Source: Actinomycetota bacterium (GTDB lineage: Bacteria > Actinomycetota > Thermoleophilia > Solirubrobacterales > Solirubrobacteraceae). Taken from it: a DNA stretch of 64,000 bases. Below are positions 35,100 to 43,380 of the stretch, one piece after another (position 1 is the stretch's first letter; each line of letters opens with the position of its first letter). The DNA is taken from contig VAYS01000030.1 in NCBI GenBank assembly GCA_005883215.1, positions 35,207 through 99,206 on the forward strand. Reading direction: 5' to 3'. The notes beneath the pieces were generated by a model. It saw only the letters and a program-made list of their open reading frames with translations, did no database searches and was not told the origin of the DNA. Position numbers and translations under genes: made by a program.

Positions 35100-37043
35100 T
35101 CAGTCGATGACGACTTCGCTGGGCGGCAGCGGCCGGCTGAAGAGAAATCCCTGGGCGAGGGGGCAGCCCTGGTCGAGGATGAACCGCAGCTGCTCGTGCG
35201 TCTCGATACCTTCGGCGATGGGGACGATGTTGAGGCGGCCGGCGAGCTCGATGATGGCGGTGACCATGATCTCGGCGGCGGGGTCGTCCGGTACGCGGCC
35301 CGTGAACGAGCGGTCGATCTTGAGCACGTCGATCGGGAGGTGGCCGAGCCTGGCCAGCGAGGAGTGGCCGGTGCCGAAGTCGTCGATCGCCAGCCGGAAG
35401 CCGTGATTGCGCAGGCGGTCCAGGATCCGCTGGGTGCGGTCGGGGTCGACCATCACGGCGGACTCCGTGATCTCCACGACGAGGTCGCGCGGATCGACTC
35501 CCGTGGCCTCCACTAGCGTCACGATGCGATGGGCGGGGTCGCGTCGCCACAGCTGCCTGAGCGAGACGTTGAAGGCCACTCTCAGGTCGTGGCCGGCCTC
35601 GCGCCACTCGCGCGCCTGGCGGCACGCCTCCTGAATCACCCAGTCGCCGATCGGCTCGATCAGGCCGACGTCCTCGGCCAGCGGGACGATCTCCGCCGGA
35701 CCGACGAGGCCTCTCTCGGGGTCCTGCCAGCGCAGGAGGGCCTCGGCCTCGACCACCTGGGTCTGCGGCAGGCGACCGTTGCCGCCCGAGACGGGCAGGA
35801 ACTCGACGATCGGCTGGTAGTGAAGGACGAACTCCTCGCGCTCGACCGCCTTGCGCAGGCGGGTGGCGAGCGACAGGCGCGTCCCGCCTTCCCCGATCTC
35901 TTCGGAGAACACCGCCGTCGCGCCCTGGCCGGGGCCGAGCGCCTGGGCCATGGCGGCGTCGGCATGGACAAGCAGCGCGTCGGTGTGCCGCGCGTCGAGG
36001 GGGTACAGGCTGATGCCGATGGTCGCCCGAACGTAGACCTCCTCTCCGGCCGGGTGAAACGGAGCGTCGAAGGCGGCGTGTACCTCCCGGGCGACACCCT
36101 GAGCCGCTTCGGTCGCCTGCCGGCGGCCGATCGGTCTGGTCCAGTCGACGCCGTTGCCGCACAGGTCGTCGATGAGCAGCAGGAACTCGTCGCCGCCCTC
36201 GCGGGCCACGACCTCGGCGGCGTCCACGGCCGAGCGCAGCCTCGAGCCGACTGCGCGCAGGAGCTCGTCCCCGGCCTCTCGCCCCAGGCTCTGGTTGACG
36301 AGCTTGAAGCCGCCCAGGTCGAGCTGGAAGACCGCGAGGGCCAGGCCGTGCTGCTCGGCGCGGTCCAGCGCCCGCTCGAGCCGCTCCCGGAAGTGCGCGC
36401 CGTTGGGCAGGCCGGTGACGCGGTCGTGATGGGCGAGGCTGACGATCTGCTCTTCGGCGCGCACCCGGTCGGTGACGTCCTGGCTGGTCCCCGCGAACCG
36501 AACGGGCTTGCCCCGGCCGTCGCGGATCACCCGGCCGCGTCCTTGCATCACTCGCACCTCGCCTCCGGCGAGCACGACCCGGTAGCGAAGCTCGGCGGCT
36601 TCGCCGCTGGTCATGGCCCGACGGGAGGCATCGCGCAACTGCTCGCGATCCTCGGGATGTATGAGCCCGAGGAAGGTCCTCATGTCGGGCGGGACGGCTT
36701 CGGGATGGAGGTTGTGCAGACGGTAGAGCTCGGTGGACCAGGTCATCTCGTCGGTCTGGAAGTCCCATTCCCAGCTGCCGATTCGGGCGAGCCGCTGGGC
36801 CTCGGCGAGGCGCTGCTCGCTCTTGCGCAGCTGGCCCTCCACGCGGCGCCGGCGCGACTCCACGCGGCGCCGCTCGGTGACGTCGACCGTTAGGCCACAG
36901 AGTCGAGCCGGGCGGTCGTGCTCGTCGCGCTCCACGCGCACGAAGTCTCGTAGCCACAGGGTGTGGCCGTCGGCGGCGGTGGCGCGATAGTCGAGCTCGT
37001 GGTCACCCGCCTGCTCGAGCGCCGCCCTGCGCTCGGCCAGCAC
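35100..37043 (-). CDS. PAS-PAS-GGDEF-EAL cyclic-di-GMP enzyme, possibly N-terminally truncated
   Basis: 647 aa from GTG 37043. Residues 1-55 are only the second half of a PAS/PAC module (DYRATAADGHTLWLRDFVRV...GLTVDVTERR). The frame stays open to 37175 and includes DFLAGLIHEGDRDRV, which belongs to the missing first half, but no start codon is seen there. A full PAS (about 75-190), GGDEF (REGGDEFLL, intact) and EAL (EAEALLRW, IDDFGTGHSSL) follow. Both catalytic signatures look intact, so it may make or break cyclic-di-GMP. The gene may have lost its 5' end. Confidence 0.88.
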   Translation of the reverse strand: MLAERRAALEQAGDHELDYRATAADGHTLWLRDFVRVERDEHDRPARLCGLTVDVTERRRVESRRRRVEGQLRKSEQRLAEAQRLARIGSWEWDFQTDEMTWSTELYRLHNLHPEAVPPDMRTFLGLIHPEDREQLRDASRRAMTSGEAAELRYRVVLAGGEVRVMQGRGRVIRDGRGKPVRFAGTSQDVTDRVRAEEQIVSLAHHDRVTGLPNGAHFRERLERALDRAEQHGLALAVFQLDLGGFKLVNQSLGREAGDELLRAVGSRLRSAVDAAEVVAREGGDEFLLLIDDLCGNGVDWTRPIGRRQATEAAQGVAREVHAAFDAPFHPAGEEVYVRATIGISLYPLDARHTDALLVHADAAMAQALGPGQGATAVFSEEIGEGGTRLSLATRLRKAVEREEFVLHYQPIVEFLPVSGGNGRLPQTQVVEAEALLRWQDPERGLVGPAEIVPLAEDVGLIEPIGDWVIQEACRQAREWREAGHDLRVAFNVSLRQLWRRDPAHRIVTLVEATGVDPRDLVVEITESAVMVDPDRTQRILDRLRNHGFRLAIDDFGTGHSSLARLGHLPIDVLKIDRSFTGRVPDDPAAEIMVTAIIELAGRLNIVPIAEGIETHEQLRFILDQGCPLAQGFLFSRPLPPSEVVID

Positions 37044-37142
37044 GCGGTCGCGGTCCCCCTCGTGGATCAGCCCGGCGAGGAAGTCGGGCGACTCCTCTGT
37101 GCGCCTCGTGGGCCAGGGCGCCGTCCGGTCGCTCCAAACGAG

Positions 37143-37221
37143 CGAAAAACTCCTCGCAAATTCCGAAGTCGGACTCTAGCAACTGCGGATTTTGCGAAGG
37201 ATTTTAGCTCAAGGTTTTTCG
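37143..37221. repeat. Imperfect inverted repeat between GGDEF-EAL and TrpB-like genes
   Basis: Left arm 37143-37165 and right arm 37186-37221 share CGGA(A/T)TTTGCGA(G/A)GGA and GTTTTTCG in inverted orientation, with an insertion of about 13 bases in the right arm. The stretch is much more AT-rich than the surroundings. Confidence 0.5.
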
Positions 37222-37267
37222 ATTGGAGTGGGAGTATTTGCGCAAAGCAGACGCGAAGGAGGCGACG

Positions 37268-38623
37268 GTGGCTTCACCACCCCTCGAGCGCATCGATCTC
37301 CCGGCCGACGCGATCCCGGACCGCTGGTACAACGTCCTGCCCGACCTGCCCCGGCTGCCGGACGAGTACCTCGATCCGGAGACCGGCGAGCCGTGCAGCG
37401 ACCAATACCTCGAGGCGATCCTGCCCCGGGTGGTCGTCGCCCAGGAGCGCTCGCTGCAGCGCTGGGTCTCGATACCGGACGACGTTCGCCAGGCCTACGG
37501 CCTGTGGCGGCCGACCCCGCTGTACCGGGCGCTGGCGCTCGAGCGCGAGCTGGACACCCCAGCCGAGATCTACCTCAAGTACGAGGCGACCGCGCCCACG
37601 GGAAGCTTCAAGCTGAACTCCGCGCTCGCGCAGGCCTACTACGCCAAGCGCGAAGGCTTCAAGCGGCTGTGCACCGACACCGGGGCGGGGCAGTGGGGCA
37701 GCGCGCTCGCCCTCGCCGGCGCCTTGATGGGCGTGCAGGTGCTCGTCCACATGGTGCGCGCGAGCTATGACCAGAAGCCCTACCGGCGCTATCTCATGGA
37801 GACCTACGGCGCCGAGGTGACGCCCAGCCCGGGCACGACGACCGAGTTCGGCCGCCAGCTGCTGCGGCGCGAGCCCGACCATCCGGGCAGCGAGGCCACT
37901 GCCGTCAGCGAGGCCCTCGAGGTGGTGCGCGGCGACCCGGAGTCGCGTTACGCGCTGGGGGCGTTTGCCAACTTCGTGCTCATGCACCAGACGGTCGTGG
38001 GCATCGAGGCGCGCGACCAGCTCGACTCGATCGCGCGCGAGCCCGACTACCTGGTGGCGTCGATCGGGTGCGGCAGCAACCTGGGCGGCTTTACCCTCCC
38101 CTGGCTCGGGGAGAAGCTGGCGGGCCGGGAGATCGAGATCGTCGCCGCCGAGCCCGAGGCGTGCCCGACGCTGACCCGGGGCGAGTACCGCTACGACATG
38201 GCCGACGCAACGGGCTCGGGCCCGCTGACCCGCACGTACACGCTGGGCCACGAGTTCGTGCCCGCGCCCATCCACGCCGGTGGGCTGCGCTACCACGGCG
38301 CCGCGCCGATCGCCGGGCTCATGCGCCACGAGGGCCTGCTCGAGGCCGTCGCCTACCCCCAGACGGCGGTGTTCGCCGCCGGCTCGCTGTTCGCGCGGCT
38401 CACGGGGCTGGTCCCGGCCCCCGAGACCTGCCACGCGATCCGGGCCGCGATCGACGTCGCCCTGGACTGCCGCCGAAGCGGTCGCCGGGCGGTGATCGCG
38501 TTCTGCTACAGCGGGCACGGGCTGCTGGACCTGGCCGCCTACGACGCCTTCAACACCGGTGCCCTGCGCGACGAGCCGGCGTTCGCCGCTGGGGAGGTCG
38601 CGCTGGCGGAGGCGGCGTCGTGA
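37268..38623 (+). CDS. TrpB-like PLP-dependent enzyme (TrpB2 group)
   Basis: 451 aa. GTG 37268 is chosen for the strong GAAGGAGG at 37255-37262. Marks of the tryptophan-synthase beta-like family: WRPTPLYRALALE, the PLP lysine K115 in PTGSFKLNSA, TDTGAGQWGSAL, a phosphate loop SIGCGSNLGG, and EPEACPTLTRGEYRYD. The long N-terminus (DRWYNVLPDLPRLPDEYLDPETG) is characteristic of TrpB2. No trpA or other trp gene is near. It overlaps the aldehyde dehydrogenase gene by 4 bases and forms an operon with it and an exporter, so a role in a dedicated amino-acid-derived pathway is likelier than primary tryptophan synthesis (inference). Confidence 0.9.
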   Translation: MASPPLERIDLPADAIPDRWYNVLPDLPRLPDEYLDPETGEPCSDQYLEAILPRVVVAQERSLQRWVSIPDDVRQAYGLWRPTPLYRALALERELDTPAEIYLKYEATAPTGSFKLNSALAQAYYAKREGFKRLCTDTGAGQWGSALALAGALMGVQVLVHMVRASYDQKPYRRYLMETYGAEVTPSPGTTTEFGRQLLRREPDHPGSEATAVSEALEVVRGDPESRYALGAFANFVLMHQTVVGIEARDQLDSIAREPDYLVASIGCGSNLGGFTLPWLGEKLAGREIEIVAAEPEACPTLTRGEYRYDMADATGSGPLTRTYTLGHEFVPAPIHAGGLRYHGAAPIAGLMRHEGLLEAVAYPQTAVFAAGSLFARLTGLVPAPETCHAIRAAIDVALDCRRSGRRAVIAFCYSGHGLLDLAAYDAFNTGALRDEPAFAAGEVALAEAAS

Positions 38624-40239
38624 GGTCCTATCCGCTCTACATCGACGGCCGCGACGATCCCGGCCAGGGCTGGACCTACACCGTGCGGACGTCGGCGTTC
38701 ATCGACGACCCCGCCGAGACGTTCGGGCTAAAGCGCCGGCTCGAGCTCGAAGGCGACCGAGCTTTCGGCGACGACGAGCCGACCGCGATCGGGCGCTGCG
38801 CGTGGGGCGACGACGCCGAGAACCGCCGGGCGGTCGACGCGGCGGCTCGGGCGAGCCGAGAGTTCGGCCGCTTCGCGCCCCGGGCCCGGCGGCAGATCGC
38901 GGAGGACTTCCACGACACCGTGATCGCCGCATCCGACGAGTTTGTCGAGATCCTCGTCGCCGAAGGTCATCCGCGACGCCTGGCCGAGTGGGAGATCAAA
39001 GGCATCCTGGCGAACTGCTGCCCGCCGACGCTGGACTGGGTCTTCGCCCAGCTCCACCAGGAGTACGAGGACGCCGAGGGCCGCCGCGTGCGCCTGACGC
39101 GAAAGCCCGACGGGGTGGTGTGCGTGAACCCCCCGCAGAATGCCGCGGGCGTGATGTCGGTGATGGGCGTGGGGGCACTGTTCGCCGGCAACGCCGTGGT
39201 GATAAAGGCGCCGCGCTCCACTCCCCTGGGGGTCATGTTCGCCTACCGGGAGATCGTCGCCCCCGTGCTCGAGCGCCACGGCGCTCCGCCGGGGACGCTC
39301 AACGTGGTCAGCGGCGATACGCGGCGCACCCTGCGACAGTGGCTTTCGCACCCCGGCGTCGATGACGTCTTCTTCGTGGGCGACAGCACCGTGGGGCTCA
39401 AGCTCGGGGCGCAGTGCGTCGCGCGGGGCAAGAAGCCGATCCTCGAGCTGTCGGGCAACGACCCGCTGGTGGTGTGGCGCGACGCCGACCTCGAGGGCGC
39501 GGCCGAGGCGCTGTGCGAGAGCTTCTACGGATCGGCCCAGATCTGCATGGTCCCCAAGCAGGCGATCGTGCACCCGGCGATCGCCGCCGAGTTCGTCGAG
39601 CTGTTCCTCGACCGCGTGGCGACGATCAGGCCGGGCTACCCCGAGGATCCCGCCACGCTGCTCAGCCCGGTGCTCAAGGCGGACCGGTTCCTCGAGTTCC
39701 TCGCCGAGGCGCGCGACGCGGGCGCCGAGCTGCTCACCGGCGGGCGGCGGGTGGGCCTCGACGGCGCCCCGTCCGAGTCCGGCCTGTTCTTCGAGCCCAG
39801 CGTAGTCCGGGTCGACGGGCTCGAGGACGCGGCGCGCCTGCGCTGCGTGCGCGAGGAGACCTTCTTCCCGCTGGTCCCGATCGTAGTGCCCGAGGACGCC
39901 CCCGACCATCTTCTGCTCGAGCGCGTGATCGAGTTCGTAAACGCCGACGAGTACGGGCTGCGCACCTCGCTGTGGGCGACCGAGCCGCGGGTGGTCGAGG
40001 AGTTCACGGCCGGCGTATGGAGCAGCGGAACGCTGCGCGTCAACGAGTCGCACATGGGCTTCTCGCCGCCGATGGCCACCCACGGGGGGACCGGGCGCTC
40101 CGGCGGCCCGTTCGGGGGCCTGAACTTCCCCGCGCTCAGCACCTCGCATCTTCAGGGGATCAGCATCGCCCCGGTGCGGGCGCCGCTGCCCGCGCGCGAG
40201 ACCGAGGATGCGGCCGGCGCGGTTCCCGCGGCGGCGTGA
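38620..40239 (+). CDS. Aldehyde dehydrogenase superfamily protein
   Basis: 539 aa. The GTG overlaps the stop of the TrpB-like gene (GTGA). Catalytic Glu E276 (ILELSGNDPL) and Cys C309 (SAQICMVP) are 33 residues apart, as usual. The cofactor-binding region has VVIKAPRSTPLG and the FFVGDSTVG loop. The N-terminal 80 residues (YPLYIDGRDDPGQGWTYTVRTSAFIDDP) are unlike common ALDHs. It may act on an aldehyde or acyl-CoA intermediate made with the TrpB-like enzyme. Confidence 0.88.
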   Translation: MRSYPLYIDGRDDPGQGWTYTVRTSAFIDDPAETFGLKRRLELEGDRAFGDDEPTAIGRCAWGDDAENRRAVDAAARASREFGRFAPRARRQIAEDFHDTVIAASDEFVEILVAEGHPRRLAEWEIKGILANCCPPTLDWVFAQLHQEYEDAEGRRVRLTRKPDGVVCVNPPQNAAGVMSVMGVGALFAGNAVVIKAPRSTPLGVMFAYREIVAPVLERHGAPPGTLNVVSGDTRRTLRQWLSHPGVDDVFFVGDSTVGLKLGAQCVARGKKPILELSGNDPLVVWRDADLEGAAEALCESFYGSAQICMVPKQAIVHPAIAAEFVELFLDRVATIRPGYPEDPATLLSPVLKADRFLEFLAEARDAGAELLTGGRRVGLDGAPSESGLFFEPSVVRVDGLEDAARLRCVREETFFPLVPIVVPEDAPDHLLLERVIEFVNADEYGLRTSLWATEPRVVEEFTAGVWSSGTLRVNESHMGFSPPMATHGGTGRSGGPFGGLNFPALSTSHLQGISIAPVRAPLPARETEDAAGAVPAAA

Positions 40240-40252
40240 CCCAGGAGGCTCG

Positions 40253-41767
40253 ATGACGCGGTCCAGCCGCCGCTGGCTCGTGCTCTTGATCACGTCGCTG
40301 GCGGCGTTCATGGCCTTCCTGGACGCCACGATCGTCAACATCGCGTTTCCTGCGATCCGCCGCAGCTTCCCCGACACCTCGCTCGCCGGCCTGTCGTGGG
40401 TCCTGAACGCCTACAACATCGCCTTCGCGGCGCTGCTGGTGCCGGCGGGACGGGTGGCCGACCGCGTGGGGCGAAAGCGCAGCTTCCTGGCCGGGCTGCT
40501 GACGTTCACCGCCGCCTCGGCGCTGTGCGCGACGGCGCCGTCGGCGGCGACGCTCGTCGCCCTGCGGGTCCTCCAGGCGCTCGGCGCGGCGGTGATCATC
40601 CCCACCTGCATCGCGCTGCTGCTGCCCGAGTTTCCCCGCGAGCGCCGCGCCACGGCGGTCGCGCTGCTCGGCGCCGTGGCGGCGGTGGCGGCCGCCGGCG
40701 GCCCGTCGCTGGGAGGCCTGATCGTCGACGCCGCCAGCTGGCGTTGGATCTTCCTGGTCAACCTGCCCATCGGCCTGCTCGCCTGGGGGCTGGGCAGGCG
40801 GGTGCTGGCCGAGGCCCGCGACCCCGAGCCCGGGGCCTTCCCGGACGTCGCCGGCATCGTGCTGCTGGCCGCGGCCGTCGGCCTGATCGCTTTGGGCCTG
40901 GTGAAGTCCACCGACTGGGGGTTCGCCGACGGCCGGGTGCTCGTGGCGCTCGGCGGCGGCGCGGCGCTGCTGCCCGCGCTGTGGTGGCGCTCGGCCTCCC
41001 GGGCGGCACCCGCGCTCGAGCTCGGCCTGCTGCGCATCCGCTCGGTCGCGGTCTCGAACGCCTCGACGCTCGCGCTGGCGGCGGGCTTCTACGCCAAGAT
41101 CTTCTGCGACGTGCTCTTTCTGAGCGCGATCTGGGGCTACTCGCCGCTTCAGTCGGGACTGGCCATCACCCCGGGGCCGCTGGTCACCGCGGCCGTGGCG
41201 GGCCCGGCCGGGCGGCTGGCGGACCGCTTCGGCCCCCGGGCGCTGATCGCGCCTGGAGCCGCGATCTACGCCGGCGGATGCGCCTGGTACGCGCTGCGCG
41301 CCGGCACAAGCCCCTCATATGTGAACGACTGGCTGCCGGGCGCGCTTCTCACCGGCATCGGCTGCGGCATGTCGCTGCCGATCCTCACCAGCTCGGCCGT
41401 CGCCGAGGTCCCGCCGGCCCGGTTCGGCACGGGCAGCGCGCTGAACTCGATGGCCCGCCAGCTCGGCGCGGTGGTCGGGATCGCGGTCTTGGTGGCGATT
41501 GTCGGCAGACCGGGCGAGATCCACGGGCTCTCGGCGTTCGACGCCGGATGGCTCTACACGGCTTCGGCCGCGCTGCTCGCCGCCGTGGCCGCGCTCGCGC
41601 TGCGCCCGCGGGCCCTTGCTGGGCCACCAACGATCAGCCGCGCGACCGCGCAGCAAGCGTCGTCACCGCTGCCCGAGATGTCGGCGGCGATCGTGGCCCG
41701 CGCAGGCGGACCGGCCGAGGCAGAGGCCCGCGCCGCCGCGGGGCGCCCCTCGGTCACGGCGCGCTAG
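40253..41767 (+). CDS. MFS drug/H+ antiporter, DHA2 (14-TMS) family
   Basis: 504 aa. AGGAGG at 40243-40248 before the ATG. Marks: motif D1-like FLDATIVNIAFPAI, motif A GRVADRVGRKRSF, and motif C-like LGAVAAVAAAGGPSLGGLI. Fourteen hydrophobic segments are consistent with DHA2 exporters (EmrB/QacA type). As the last gene of the TrpB-like/ALDH operon it may export the pathway product. Confidence 0.93.
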   Translation: MTRSSRRWLVLLITSLAAFMAFLDATIVNIAFPAIRRSFPDTSLAGLSWVLNAYNIAFAALLVPAGRVADRVGRKRSFLAGLLTFTAASALCATAPSAATLVALRVLQALGAAVIIPTCIALLLPEFPRERRATAVALLGAVAAVAAAGGPSLGGLIVDAASWRWIFLVNLPIGLLAWGLGRRVLAEARDPEPGAFPDVAGIVLLAAAVGLIALGLVKSTDWGFADGRVLVALGGGAALLPALWWRSASRAAPALELGLLRIRSVAVSNASTLALAAGFYAKIFCDVLFLSAIWGYSPLQSGLAITPGPLVTAAVAGPAGRLADRFGPRALIAPGAAIYAGGCAWYALRAGTSPSYVNDWLPGALLTGIGCGMSLPILTSSAVAEVPPARFGTGSALNSMARQLGAVVGIAVLVAIVGRPGEIHGLSAFDAGWLYTASAALLAAVAALALRPRALAGPPTISRATAQQASSPLPEMSAAIVARAGGPAEAEARAAAGRPSVTAR

Positions 41768-41902
41768 GCAAGCGCACGTCTAACCGAACAGGGCCGCGGC
41801 GACTATTGTTCACGGCGTGGCGCGGGTCGTGCGCCAGGTACGGCGTCGGGCGCGCCGGCCGCCAGCGTAAGAGATCGAGATGCAACCAATGGAGCGTCGC
41901 GG

Positions 41903-42547
41903 TTGACGAGGCCAGTGGCCGACTTGCAGGATCCACGCTTGGCCAAGGCGCTTGCGCACCCGGTGCGCGTGCGGCTGCTGGGGATCCTCCAGACCCGGCA
42001 GGCGAGTCCGAGCGAGATGGCCGAGGAGCTCGGGATGCCGCTGACGAACGTGAGCTACCACGTCCGGGTGCTCGCCGACTACGGCCTCATACGGCTGGTC
42101 AGCCGAACCCCACGGCGGGGGGTGATCGAGCACCACTACGTGGCGGTCGACCGGCGAGCGCTCGCCGCGGAGATCTGGGCCCGGCTGCCCGACGTCGCCA
42201 AGAGCGAGATGGCCGGCGCCTCGCTGGTGGACCTATCCGAGTTCGTCGGCGAGGGTGTGAAGGGCGATGGCTTTGCCGCGTCGGCCGCCCGCGCCAATGC
42301 GCTCAGGCTGACCCTCGACCAGAAGGGCTGGGAGAAGCTCGCCGGCGAGCTGGATCGGCTCGTGGACTTGGCGCGGCGCATCGAAGGGGAGAGCGAGCGG
42401 CGCCTGCGGACCGCGGGCCGCTCCGGTGAGCCCGCCGGCCTGGTGGCGCTTCTGTTCGGCGTGCCCGCGCAGGACGGGAGCGACCGGCGACGGGGGAGAG
42501 GGGGGCGTCGACGCCGGACAGCTCGTCCCAAGGGCGCGTCGGTCTGA
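41903..42547 (+). CDS. ArsR-type winged-helix transcriptional regulator
   Basis: 214 aa from TTG 41903. The N-terminal HTH is clear: LAKALAHPVRVRLLGILQTRQASPSEMAEELGMPLTNVSYHVRVLADYGLI. The wing follows (TPRRGVIEHHYVA). The C-terminal 100 residues are helical with a very basic tail (RRRGRGGRRRRTARPK). No Cys metal-binding motif, so it probably senses something other than metals. Its position behind the exporter operon suggests it may regulate it. Confidence 0.85.
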   Translation: MTRPVADLQDPRLAKALAHPVRVRLLGILQTRQASPSEMAEELGMPLTNVSYHVRVLADYGLIRLVSRTPRRGVIEHHYVAVDRRALAAEIWARLPDVAKSEMAGASLVDLSEFVGEGVKGDGFAASAARANALRLTLDQKGWEKLAGELDRLVDLARRIEGESERRLRTAGRSGEPAGLVALLFGVPAQDGSDRRRGRGGRRRRTARPKGASV

Positions 42548-42583
42548 GTCCGGGGCTCGTGATTGCCGGGAGGCGCGGGGCGC

Positions 42584-42868
42584 CTACGGGATCTGAACAG
42601 ACGGGCAGATCCCTTTGCGGTGCAGCCGCCGGTAGAGCTGGTTGAGCTGATCGCGTGTGAAGCCGCGCCGACCGCCGCGGCGATACTCCCGCAGAACCGC
42701 GCGATTGCAATTGGCGGGCGAGGGGTGGTGCCGAGCGGCGGCGGGGGTGGCGCCGGCCAGAGCGCCGAGCACGATCGCCCCGGCGGTGGCTAGCGCCAGG
42801 CGCGATCGCCCGCGAGCGAGAGCCCCAAGCTGAACCTCGTCCTCCCGCGTTGGAGATTCTTTGTCCAC
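42584..42868 (-). CDS. Small secreted basic protein
   Basis: 94 aa. The GTG start has AAGGAGG. A TM or signal segment is at about 24-46 (LALATAGAIVLGALAGATPAAA). The mature part has two Cys (PANCNRAVL and KGICPSVQIP) and RRGGRRGFTRDQLNQLYRRLHRKG. Function unknown. Confidence 0.65.
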   Translation of the reverse strand: MDKESPTREDEVQLGALARGRSRLALATAGAIVLGALAGATPAAARHHPSPANCNRAVLREYRRGGRRGFTRDQLNQLYRRLHRKGICPSVQIP

Positions 42869-42997
42869 GCATCCTCCTTCGGCGGCCGGGCTGCCTCCGG
42901 GAGGCCCCTGGCTTTGCGAACCCGCCTCGCGACGGGGGTGCCTTTGTCGGGTCCAGCCTCGAATCGCGTTACTGCAGGCTGGTACTACCTGGATCGA

Positions 42998-43027
42998 CTA
43001 TTGCTAAAACTTTCTTTAGCATAATAG
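42998..43027. repeat. Inverted repeat IR1
   Basis: CTATTGCTAAA (42998-43008) against TTTAGCATAATAG (43015-43027), 11-base arms with a two-base bulge in the right arm. AT-rich in a GC-rich region. Possible terminator or operator. The gap 42869-43380 contains no gene I recognise. Confidence 0.5.
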
Positions 43028-43272
43028 GCGCGCCTGGACACCTTCGCTCCCGGTCGGCGGAGTCCGCCGGTCGTGCCCGTTGTCCCGACGGAGCCCACTC
43101 AGGGGCGTCCGAGCGCTCAGTCGAGATATAGCATTCACCGCTGGGAAAGGGCCCTCGGATGGGGCACATGTGATTGGGAATTGTCCAGCGCTCGGCGAAC
43201 GCCGTCGTGACCGCCATGGGGGCCAGCTGACCCGGCGACGAACGCTAGACCGGGCCGCAAGGCATTTCCAAA

Positions 43273-43298
43273 GCTTTCTAGGGTGTACCTTAGAAAGC
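43273..43298. repeat. Inverted repeat IR2 (operator-like)
   Basis: GCTTTCTA (43273-43280) and TAGAAAGC (43291-43298) are perfect complements. With one bulged base the pairing extends inward through GG/CC. The arms share CTAGG and CCTTAG with IR3. Confidence 0.6.
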
Positions 43299-43328
43299 GT
43301 GCCTCACGACAGGTGTCCCGACCCTCGG

Positions 43329-43378
43329 CTCTAGGATTTTCTAGCGAGCAAAGTTAGGTCGATAGAAAACCTTAGAGC
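43329..43378. repeat. Inverted repeat IR3 directly before the ATPase start codon
   Basis: GCTCTAGGATTTTCTA (43329-43344) and TAGAAAACCTTAGAGC (43363-43378) are complementary with two mismatches, separated by 18 bases. It ends two bases before the ATG at 43381, where a ribosome-binding site would be expected and none is seen. Confidence 0.65.
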
Positions 43379-43380
43379 AG

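Noticed and set aside
42969..43217. 82-codon minus-strand frame in the gap before the ATPase
   Set aside because: Crosses IR1, no ribosome-binding site, no domain; more likely chance.
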